Of a stretch of DNA of 18,722 bases, positions 1 through 7,000 are shown piece after piece. Each line of letters begins with the position of its first letter. Position 1 is the first letter of the stretch. The DNA is from an uncultured Lachnospiraceae bacterium. Lineage in GTDB: Bacteria; Bacillota; Clostridia; Lachnospirales; Lachnospiraceae. The notes beneath the pieces were generated by a model that saw only the letters and a list, made by a program, of their open reading frames with translations, had not been told where the DNA came from and did not search any database. A program made the translations under genes and the position numbers. The DNA lies in NCBI GenBank assembly GCA_910578845.1, contig CAJTSL010000048.1, positions 9,995 to 28,716 of the forward strand, written 5' to 3'.

Positions 1-1
1 A

Positions 2-487
2 CTTGCAGCCATCGGAGCGGGAACCGCAAAGGCGCTATCGGAGCGGGGACTGATTTGTGCGTTGATGCCGCAAACCTATGACGGACGCCATCTGGGCGTC
101 CTGCTCGGCGAGACGTGCAAGGATGGAGAGCGGATATTGATTCCACGCGCGGCCCAGGGCAATCCGCAGTTAATTCAGGAAATAGAAAAGCGCGTAAAGG
201 TTGAAATTACAGAGATTCCGATTTATCGCACAACCTATGAGCGTCCGGTGTGGATGAAGGATTTACAGAAACAGTTTGCACAGGGATTGATTCATATGGC
301 AGTGTTTACGAGCGCGTCAACTGTTCGGGGATTTGCCAGGGCAGCGGAGGGAATGGATTACGGACTGGTTTGGGCAGTCTGCATCGGAGCGCAGACGGAG
401 GCGGCGGCACGGGAACTGGGGATGAAGACCGTGACAGCAAAGCGTGCAACGATTGACAGCCTGGTGGAAGCCTGTCTGTTGGTTTAA
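2..487 (+). CDS. hemD: Uroporphyrinogen-III synthase domain (HemD), 5' end cut by the window
   Basis: The reading frame is open to the left edge, so only the C-terminal ~161 residues are seen. The enzyme closes hydroxymethylbilane into uroporphyrinogen III, the branch point to siroheme, cobalamin and heme. Family signatures visible are the IGAGTAKAL segment at the very start, FTSASTVRGF around the middle, and IGAQTEAAARELG followed by a long C-terminal helix. In many Clostridia this domain is fused behind a CobA/SUMT methyltransferase, so the missing 5' part may encode one; this cannot be decided here. It is followed after 56 nt by hemB, which has its own GGAGG site, so the three genes read as one tetrapyrrole operon. 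The methionine at 62 is internal, because the HemD-like sequence continues upstream of it. Confidence 0.9.
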   Translation, partial: LAAIGAGTAKALSERGLICALMPQTYDGRHLGVLLGETCKDGERILIPRAAQGNPQLIQEIEKRVKVEITEIPIYRTTYERPVWMKDLQKQFAQGLIHMAVFTSASTVRGFARAAEGMDYGLVWAVCIGAQTEAAARELGMKTVTAKRATIDSLVEACLLV

Positions 488-543
488 AAAGCATGATTGA
501 TGGGCCGTGGTCGTTGGTTGTTATATTTTGGAGGTAGATAGAA

Positions 544-1527
544 ATGGAGTTGGTACAGAGGCCGCGCCGACTGCGCGGCAATGAGATTTTGCGGAAAATG
601 GTGCGCGAAACGCGCATGGATAAATCTTCCCTTATATATCCAATGTTTGTGCAGGAGGGAAATAACGGCAAGGAGGAAATTCACTCCATGCCGGGGCAGT
701 ACCGTTACAGTGTGGATTGTATGGAGGAAAAGCTGGTGGAGCTTTGCGACGCCGGGGTGCGTTCTGTGATGCTGTTTGGGATTCCGGACAGGAAGGATGA
801 GCTGGGCAGCGGCGCCTATGCGCAGGACGGGATTGTGCAGAAAGCATTTCGCAAGGCGAAACAGGTCTGCCCGGATTTGTATCTGATTGGAGATGTATGT
901 ATGTGCGAGTATACCTCCCATGGACATTGCGGTGTGCTCTGCGGTCAGGAGGTGGACAATGACAGGACGCTGGAACTTTTGGCAAAGACGGCCCTGTCTC
1001 AGGTACAGGCGGGCGCAGATATGGTTGCTCCTTCTGATATGATGGATGGGCGGGTGGCATGTATCCGACGGATTTTGGATCAAAACGGATATGAGAATAC
1101 GCCGATTATGTCCTATGCGGTAAAATTTGCATCGTCTTTTTATGGACCGTTTCGGGAGGCGGCGGATTCCGCGCCTTCATTTGGAGACCGCAAATCCTAT
1201 CAGATGGACTATCACAACCGCAGGGAGGCAAGAAAAGAGGCGCTTTTGGACGTAGCGGAAGGCGCGGATATTCTGATGGTAAAACCGGCGATGGCATACG
1301 GCGATTTGATTCGCGAGATTAAGGATTGCACGGATGTTCCCATGGCAGCCTATTCCGTCAGCGGAGAGTATTCGATGGTAAAAGCGGCGGCACGGGCGGG
1401 ATTTATTGATGAGGAACGTGTAATGTGTGAGATGGCGGCGGGCGCATACCGCGCAGGAGCAGATTTGTATATTTCATATTTTGCAGGAGAACTTGCAAAA
1501 TGTATGGATGATGGGAGAATCGGATGA
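544..1527 (+). CDS. hemB: Delta-aminolevulinic acid dehydratase (porphobilinogen synthase)
   Basis: Condenses two 5-aminolevulinate molecules into porphobilinogen in the cytoplasm. The 327-residue length is normal for the family. The two active-site lysines are at K194 (YAVKFASSFYGPF) and K247 (MVKPAMAYGD), the latter being the Schiff-base lysine. Cysteines C119, C121 and C129 in DVCMCEYTSHGHCG have the spacing of the zinc-site triad, so this is a zinc-type enzyme and not the aspartate/magnesium type. The PSDMMDGRV motif lies at about 163-171. GGAGG at 530-534 places the start at 544. The stop codon overlaps the hemL start as ATGA, which indicates translational coupling in the operon. Confidence 0.97.
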   Translation: MELVQRPRRLRGNEILRKMVRETRMDKSSLIYPMFVQEGNNGKEEIHSMPGQYRYSVDCMEEKLVELCDAGVRSVMLFGIPDRKDELGSGAYAQDGIVQKAFRKAKQVCPDLYLIGDVCMCEYTSHGHCGVLCGQEVDNDRTLELLAKTALSQVQAGADMVAPSDMMDGRVACIRRILDQNGYENTPIMSYAVKFASSFYGPFREAADSAPSFGDRKSYQMDYHNRREARKEALLDVAEGADILMVKPAMAYGDLIREIKDCTDVPMAAYSVSGEYSMVKAAARAGFIDEERVMCEMAAGAYRAGADLYISYFAGELAKCMDDGRIG

Positions 1528-2804
1528 AAAATGCAAAATATTTTCTGGAAAGAGCCAAAAAGGTGATTCCGGGTGGCGTCAATTCGCCGGTGCGGGCGTT
1601 TGGCTCGGTGGGAGGAACGCCCAGATTTATCAAAAGGGCAAAGGGCGCATACCTCTATGATGAGGATGAGAATTGTTATCTTGATTTTGTCGGCTCCTGG
1701 GGACCGATGATTCTTGGACACAGCCATGATGAGGTGATAAGGCGCGTGCAGGACGCTTGTCAGCGTGGCTTGAGTTTTGGCGCGGCGACGGCTGCGGAAG
1801 TTGAGATGGCAGAGCTGGTCTGCGAACTGGTTCCGTCCATAGAACTGGTGCGCATGGTAAATTCCGGAACCGAGGCTGTGATGAGTGCAATCCGTGTTGC
1901 GCGCGGTTTTACCGGACGTGATAAAATCATCAAGTTTTCTGGCTGTTACCATGGGCATTCGGATGGTCTTTTGGTGCAGGCGGGCTCCGGTGTGATGACG
2001 GCGGGGGTGCCAGACAGTCTTGGCGTACCCGTGGGATGTACCAAAGACACCCTGTCGGCGAGGTATAATGATTTGGATAGCGTAAAGGCGCATTTTTCGC
2101 GCTGTCCCGAGGAGATAGCGGCAGTCATTGTGGAGCCGGTTGCTGCTAATATGGGTGTTGTTTTGCCCGAAGAGGGATTTCTGGAAGGGTTAAGGAAACT
2201 CTGTGACGCTTATGGCGCATTGCTGATTTTTGATGAGGTGATTACCGGATTTCGGCTGGCCATCGACGGTGCGCAGGGTTATTATGGCGTTACGCCGGAT
2301 CTCACCACATTTGGAAAAATCATCGGCGGCGGTATGCCGGTCGGCGCATATGGCGGAAAAAGGCAGATAATGGAAATGGTTGCGCCCCTGGGCAGTGTGT
2401 ACCAGGCAGGGACATTGAGCGGTAATCCGGTTGCCATGGCGGCAGGGATGGCGCAGCTTACCATATTAAAAGAACATCCTCAATATTACAGGGAATTAAA
2501 TGAAAAGGGAGATAGGTTTTTCGGGAATATAGAACGCCTGTTACGGGAAACGGGACATCCCTGGAAGGTGAACCATGTCGGTTCTCTGGGCTGCCTTTAT
2601 TTTACAAAACAGGACGTAAAAGATTACGAAAGTGCGAAGAATTCGGATACGGAATTGTTTGCAAAATTTCACAATCATATGCTGGAACAGGGGATTTATC
2701 TTGCCCCTTCACAATTTGAGGCTGTATTCCTGTCCCTGGCGCATACAGAGGAAATGTTAGGAAAGGTTTTAGAAGCAATAACAATATTCTTACAAAAAAT
2801 TTAA
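1524..2804 (+). CDS. hemL: Glutamate-1-semialdehyde 2,1-aminomutase
   Basis: PLP enzyme that converts glutamate-1-semialdehyde to 5-aminolevulinate, the last step of the C5 route, and so supplies the HemB substrate. The 426 residues match the family. Visible landmarks are GGVNSPVRAFG near residue 17, the PLP-phosphate region NSGTEAVMSA at 113-122, CYHGHSDG at 141-148, the DEV of FDEVITGFR at 237-239, and the PLP lysine K265 in TFGKIIGGGMPVGAYGG. The start overlaps the hemB stop by 4 nt. It is the last gene of the operon: an AT-rich hairpin overlaps its stop codon and a new transcription unit follows. Confidence 0.97.
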   Translation: MKNAKYFLERAKKVIPGGVNSPVRAFGSVGGTPRFIKRAKGAYLYDEDENCYLDFVGSWGPMILGHSHDEVIRRVQDACQRGLSFGAATAAEVEMAELVCELVPSIELVRMVNSGTEAVMSAIRVARGFTGRDKIIKFSGCYHGHSDGLLVQAGSGVMTAGVPDSLGVPVGCTKDTLSARYNDLDSVKAHFSRCPEEIAAVIVEPVAANMGVVLPEEGFLEGLRKLCDAYGALLIFDEVITGFRLAIDGAQGYYGVTPDLTTFGKIIGGGMPVGAYGGKRQIMEMVAPLGSVYQAGTLSGNPVAMAAGMAQLTILKEHPQYYRELNEKGDRFFGNIERLLRETGHPWKVNHVGSLGCLYFTKQDVKDYESAKNSDTELFAKFHNHMLEQGIYLAPSQFEAVFLSLAHTEEMLGKVLEAITIFLQKI

Positions 2805-2822
2805 AGAATATTAATTCTTTTT
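2803..2822 (+). terminator. Weak intrinsic terminator at the end of the hem operon
   Basis: A perfect 7-bp inverted repeat AAAGAAT / ATTCTTT with an ATTA loop begins inside the hemL stop codon and ends in five T's. The stem is pure A/T except for one G-C pair, so it is thermodynamically weak. Partial read-through into the downstream leader and amidase is possible. Confidence 0.45.
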
Positions 2823-2842
2823 GGCGCGAAAGGGTGTATACT
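2814..2842 (+). promoter_or_regulatory. Candidate promoter for the structured leader and amidase gene
   Basis: TATACT at 2837-2842 is a good -10 hexamer. The best -35 at 17 nt spacing is the poor ATTCTT at 2814-2819. A start site near 2849 would put the transcript's 5' end about 8 nt before the first strand of the structured RNA at 2857, which supports the assignment. The -35 is weak and overlaps the terminator hairpin. Confidence 0.35.
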
Positions 2843-2856
2843 ATATGACATAATAT

Positions 2857-2986
2857 AACCTAAGGAGGGACCAAATGACCTGAGGGGGGACCCAACGGAG
2901 TTGGGGAGAGTCCTGAGGTCGCTTGACGTTTCCAGTAAAGTGAGCCGAAACTGGGAGAATGCCTTAGGTTGCTTAGAGGAACTCAC
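2857..2986 (+). ncRNA. Unassigned structured leader RNA with nested duplicated stems and possible pseudoknot
   Basis: Stem A is a perfect 9-bp helix, AACCTAAGG (2857-2865) with CCTTAGGTT (2962-2970). Inside it, stem B pairs GACCTGAGG (2877-2885) with CCTGAGGTC (2912-2920), 8 of 9 positions, and is capped by the hairpin CCCAAC-GGA-GTTGGG (2891-2905). A third hairpin pairs TCCAGT (2931-2936) with ACTGGG (2950-2955), or alternatively GTTTC (2928-2932) with GAAAC (2947-2951). Its loop GTGAG (2940-2944) can pair with CTCAC (2982-2986) beyond stem A, a pseudoknot geometry. The element lies in the 5' leader of a cell-wall amidase. No terminator separates it from that gene, so a cis-regulatory role is the simplest inference. 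I do not recognise it as any riboswitch class I know; a standalone small RNA is the alternative. Confidence 0.55.
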
Positions 2987-3030
2987 GAAGTATATTACCA
3001 CAGTTACATAGAGGAAGCGGAGAGATTACA

Positions 3031-3816
3031 GTGACGAGTGAAGAACGTAGAAGAAGGGATCAGTATCTGGCAAGAAAACGCAGGAGAAAACGTAAGAGGA
3101 CAGTTCAGATTATAAAGCGGTGTACCATTTCCTGCGCATGCGTATTGCTGCTGGTATTTGCCCTGACAAAGCTATTGCTCAGGGATGAGAAACCAGAGTC
3201 GGTTGAGGCGCACAGGAGTGTTCCGGTGCAGCAGGTGGTGAATCAGGAAACCAAAAAAGAAGAGGGATTTCAGCAGAAAGTTATCGAGGAGGCTCCGGAT
3301 TTTACGGTAGACCTTCTGACCCCCAATCAGTATTCCAGACCGCAGATGGCGTTGAAGGAAGTGAAAGGAATTGTCGTGCATTATACGGCGAATCCGGGAA
3401 CTACAGCAGAGCAGAACCGAAGTTATTTTGAGAGTTTAAAAGAGACGCAGAAGACAAAGGCCAGCAGCCATTTTGTAGTTGGCATTGATGGAAAAATTAT
3501 CCAGTGCATACCAAGTTCGGAGATTTGTTATGCCTCCAATGAGCGTAATGAGGACACGTTGGCGATTGAATGCTGCCATCAGGATGAGACGGGACAATTT
3601 ACACAGGAAACTTATGATTCACTGGTAGAATTAACCGCGTGGCTTTGTGGAAAGTTCAATCTTCCGGTAGAGAGTGTTATTCGGCATTATGATGTTACCG
3701 GAAAGGAATGTCCGATTTATTATGTGGAACATGAAGACGCCTGGGTAAAGTTTAAAGAGGACGTCCAGAAGTATCTGGATGAACATGGAACAGAACAGAA
3801 ACAAGATTTGACATAG
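3031..3816 (+). CDS. Membrane-anchored N-acetylmuramoyl-L-alanine amidase (Amidase_2 type)
   Basis: Predicted zinc amidase that cuts the bond between N-acetylmuramic acid and the L-alanine of the stem peptide in peptidoglycan. The start is a GTG preceded by a GA-rich site (GAGGAAGCGGAGAG). Residues 1-30 are very basic, 31-49 form one hydrophobic segment, and a linker (50-100) leads to the catalytic domain (105-255), so the enzyme should sit outside the membrane in type II orientation or be released as an exoenzyme. Zinc ligands expected from T7-lysozyme-like amidases are H117 (VVHYT), H219 (IRHYDVTG) and C227, with the catalytic lysine at K225. The H-to-C spacing of 8 and the K at C minus 2 match that family. 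It appears monocistronic, between the structured leader and a strong terminator. Confidence 0.9.
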   Translation: MTSEERRRRDQYLARKRRRKRKRTVQIIKRCTISCACVLLLVFALTKLLLRDEKPESVEAHRSVPVQQVVNQETKKEEGFQQKVIEEAPDFTVDLLTPNQYSRPQMALKEVKGIVVHYTANPGTTAEQNRSYFESLKETQKTKASSHFVVGIDGKIIQCIPSSEICYASNERNEDTLAIECCHQDETGQFTQETYDSLVELTAWLCGKFNLPVESVIRHYDVTGKECPIYYVEHEDAWVKFKEDVQKYLDEHGTEQKQDLT

Positions 3817-3822
3817 GCAAAG

Positions 3823-3864
3823 ACGGCTAATCGAAAATAAAATTCGGTTAGCCGTTTGTTTTCT
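3823..3864 (+). terminator. Intrinsic terminator after the amidase gene
   Basis: A 13-nt arm beginning ACGGCTAA (3823-3835) pairs with a 13-nt arm ending TTAGCCGT (3843-3855), with one G-T wobble and a 7-nt A/T loop. It is followed by TTTGTTTTCT. This is a classic Rho-independent terminator 6 nt after the stop codon. Confidence 0.92.
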
Positions 3865-3873
3865 CATTTCTCA

Positions 3874-3904
3874 TTGACATTTCGTACAAATTATAAATGA
3901 TAAA
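3874..3904 (+). promoter_or_regulatory. Candidate distal promoter upstream of the surface-protein gene
   Basis: A consensus -35 TTGACA at 3874-3879 is followed by an A/T-rich stretch. The best -10 is GATAAA at 3899-3904 (19 nt spacer, longer than ideal). A start near 3911 would fall at the edge of the palindrome at 3913-3927, as for a repressor-controlled promoter. Confidence 0.35.
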
Positions 3905-3912
3905 ATTTGAAA

Positions 3913-3927
3913 ATGATAACTTATCAT
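3913..3927 (+). promoter_or_regulatory. Fur-family-box-like palindrome (operator candidate)
   Basis: ATGATAA-C-TTATCAT is a perfect 7-1-7 inverted repeat. Its core TGATAA-N-TTATCA resembles the Bacillus Fur/PerR family 7-1-7 box (TGATAATnATTATCA) shifted by one base. It lies right after the candidate distal promoter. The similarity is by eye; which regulator binds, if any, is unknown. Confidence 0.35.
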
Positions 3928-3928
3928 G

Positions 3929-4018
3929 AAAGGAGGAAGGGAGATACGTTGGGATACCCAACAGATAAGATGTGCAGGAATTGATGTCGCCAGATATCAG
4001 ATTCGCCGCAGTGCACAT
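3929..4018 (+). other. Non-coding leader with a perfect Shine-Dalgarno but no proper gene
   Basis: AAAGGAGG at 3929-3936 is a full Shine-Dalgarno, yet the nearest in-range start is TTG at 3949, giving an 11-codon peptide that ends in TGA. That start lies inside the hairpin GTTGGG-ATA-CCCAAC (3948-3962). A longer stem ATGTGCA (3970-3976) / TGCACAT (4012-4018) follows. Either a short leader peptide or a gene remnant is possible. The longer frame opening at 3926 runs into the surface-protein gene in another frame and has no family features. Confidence 0.3.
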
Positions 4019-4021
4019 AGG

Positions 4022-4050
4022 TTATCGGAAAGCGAAACATATGGTATGAT
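4022..4050 (+). promoter_or_regulatory. Candidate proximal promoter of the surface-protein gene
   Basis: An extended -10, TGG followed by TATGAT (4045-4050), lies 17 nt after a weak -35, TTATCG (4022-4027). The start would be near 4057, giving a short untranslated leader before the ATG at 4080. The hairpin TGCAGT-TTT-ACTGCA (4050-4064) overlaps the expected start region. Confidence 0.45.
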
Positions 4051-4079
4051 GCAGTTTTACTGCAGAAAGGAAAAGGATT

Positions 4080-7000
4080 ATGGAAAGAGGAAGAGGTTTA
4101 TGGAAAAAAGCTCTTTCGCTCGTACTCAGCCTGGCAATGGTGTTGACGCTGCTGCCGGCTCAGTTTGCGTACGCAGTGGAAGGGGAAGATTCCGGTGGTG
4201 CAGAAGATGAATTGCCGGAAACTTTGATGTATTTTAGTTTTGATGATGATATCACAGACGGCGGTAAAGTAAAAGCCGAGATTGTGACCACGGATAATGC
4301 GCATCCGGCAGAATGCTCGAAGGACGTGAAGAAAGTAGGCGGCGGGGCACTGCGTTTAAACAGTGTGACGGATAATACGACGATAAGTAAAACAGATAAT
4401 CAAAAAGGCGCGTATTTGAAGGTTCCGAAGGGCGCGTTGGCAAATCCGGATGGAACTGGTAAGACAGACTTGACAATTTCTTATTGGAGCAAAACGCCTG
4501 TCATGAAAAACGGGGATGGTGTTTGGGGTCAGGGCTGGGTTTACTTTGCGTCGGAGAAGGATGCTCCTGGTGGAAATGAAAAATATATCGGCGTGTTTGA
4601 TTATACGAATGCGCTTACCGTAGAGTGTTTTAACGGCGGAAGATCAGATACAGGCAAAGGTGCAAACATTGTATCAACAGATGCAAAGTGGGGAGATAAA
4701 AAATTTACGCCGACCACAGAATGGAAACACGTTATGGTTGTCATGAAAGGCGATGCGTTGAAATTGTATATCAATGGTGAGAAACGCGCCGAAGAAAAAA
4801 TCAGCGCAGGAATTCCCAATCTTGCAGAAAGTACGTTCTACATAGGTCGCGCAACATACAATGAATCTTACAACGGCTACATTGATGAATTTACCGTTTA
4901 CGATGGCGCCTTAACCGATGCGCAGGCAGAGACTATCGGCAAGCGGGCAGTTGTAGAAGAAGCCATTGGAAATGGACTCATTGAGGGACCGGCAGGCACA
5001 GACTACAATCTGGGCGTAAACGATACCATTAATATTACGCCGATTAGTACAATTCCGGCATCGGTAAAGAGACAGCTCAGATACAAATCCAGCGACGAGG
5101 CAGTTGCAACGGTAGATGATGAGGGAGTTGTGACAGCAACAGGTGCAGGTACGGCAGTGATTACGCCTGTCCTTAAATATGACGGACAGAATTACGAGGG
5201 CAAAAAACTCAACATAACGGTTAAGACTCCAGAGCAGATGCTTACTCCGATTAAGACTTATACATTTGAGGAAAATGGCGAGGGCAGCCTTCAGGGAGCA
5301 ACTCCAATCTCGACGGGATTGGTAGATTATAAGGGTACGGTAGAGTATGCGCCCGGCAAGGACGGCGTTGGCAAGGCGGTACATACCAGAGCTACCACCT
5401 ATAAAAAAGTAACACAGACGGTAGACGGAAAGGAACAAGAGGTAACCGTGGTAGATCAGGCAGGTTATGGACTCGAATTGAAAGAGAAAAACCTTGGTTC
5501 TGCCTATACCGTTTCTACCTGGATTAAGCCGGATAATGAAAAAGCATTCCATCCCAATGGAGCGCTGCTTGCATTGGGGCGAGGTAAAACCGGTGATGAG
5601 AACTGGATGACCGTTGCAGGTAATAATGCAGGCGAGAATTCCAAGGCCAGAGTGTGGGCAAATACGCCGAAAAACGCTTACGTTGATAATGTTAAGACCC
5701 AAACGGAGTTTACAGCCGAGGAAAAGCAGTGGGCAATGCTTACGATTACTCAGCTCCAGGATACGGTTTGCTTTTATTTGAATGGTGAACTGGTGAATTC
5801 ATTTGTATTTGCAAATAAAAATGATGAGATAATGAATGGTGCAGAACAGGGTATTAATCTCGGCGTTAATTTCTGGAATCTTGAATTTAACGGTCTGTAT
5901 GATGATGTGAATATTTACAATACGGCGCTGCACGCAGATCAGGTTCGCGCCCTGTATGTAAAAGATGCAGATGCAAATGCGATCGGTATGTTGGGAGAGA
6001 ATGAGAGCTATGACTTCATCATGGAGGATCTCGTTCTTCCGAAGGAATTTAAGGGACATAAGCTTACCTGGACATCCAGTAAACAGGATAAGATTGCAGT
6101 AAATGGAGAAGTTGGAGAGGTTAAGGGCTTAGACGGAAGTGAAGTGACACTGACGGCAAAGACGGATCAGGAAGTGTTTAACAGCGGCGACAGTAAGTCA
6201 TTTACCGTAAGACTTGCCAAACCGGTTACAATCAACTATGTGGACGAGAATAACAAGACTGTAAAAACAGAGACGCAATACTGTAAGGTAGGAACGAAAT
6301 ATACATATAAAGTAAAAGAGAACATATTCTCAACTTCAGAAGCAGCTTATGAGTGTGACGAAGAGGCGAATACCCAGGAAAAACTCACGGTTGACGTTAC
6401 CGCAGAAGGCACGCAGACAATTTCAGTATCATGTAAAAAGCTTCCGGTTGGAAGTGTAGATTTCAGCAAGGTTCCGAAAGATACGGTTTACATGATTCAG
6501 GGCAATGATCCATTCATTCCAAAGACAGTAAAAGGAACTGTCAGTGCGGACGACGGTCAGGAGCAGCCTCCTGTGGAAGGTGGAGAAGGTACGGAGACGG
6601 TTACGATTGACGTGCCGGTTCTGTGGGACGACTATTCCAAACTGGCGCCGGGCGAGCATACCATCAATGGTTCAGCAGCAGGTTTCAAGTGCCAGGTAAA
6701 ACTTCACATTTTTGAGTGTGATGAGGCTGTAGCTGATATGGCAGCGAATACTAATAATGGAAAGACGAAATTTAAAAACGGCTATAAGGGCGTGATTGAG
6801 ACAGAGTATGATATTCAGGTGACAGGAGCGCTGGGAGACCTTTCGGCAATCGAGTATTATGACAAAGGAATTACCGATGATGCTGGTGCAAACTGGTGGT
6901 GTGCTACATCCACACGTTTTACCGGAGGCAAGTTCCTTGTTAACGGCGGAAACGGAAAGGGAGGCAACGCTGAAGATAGTGGAAGTAAAAATTATCCTGA

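Noticed and set aside
484..1083. Antisense open frame opposite hemB
   Set aside because: It lies fully within the confidently identified hemB and its translation shows no protein-like features.
2857..2986. c-di-AMP (ydaO-type) riboswitch
   Set aside because: The stretch GGGGGACCCAAC...GTTGGGG and the amidase neighbour recall this class, but the inner stem encloses only one hairpin, the conserved GACAGCTAAC-type 3' segment is missing, and GTGAATC is replaced by AGAGTCC. Kept as unassigned.
3926..4210. A 94-residue reading frame upstream of the surface protein
   Set aside because: Its ATG lies in the palindrome before the Shine-Dalgarno, the sequence has no family features, and it overlaps the signal-peptide region of the real gene in another frame.
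4911..5702. Long antisense open frame of about 260 residues within the surface-protein gene
   Set aside because: No ribosome binding site or recognisable domain. Such frames arise from codon bias opposite long genes. The same applies to the antisense frame at 9536-10282.
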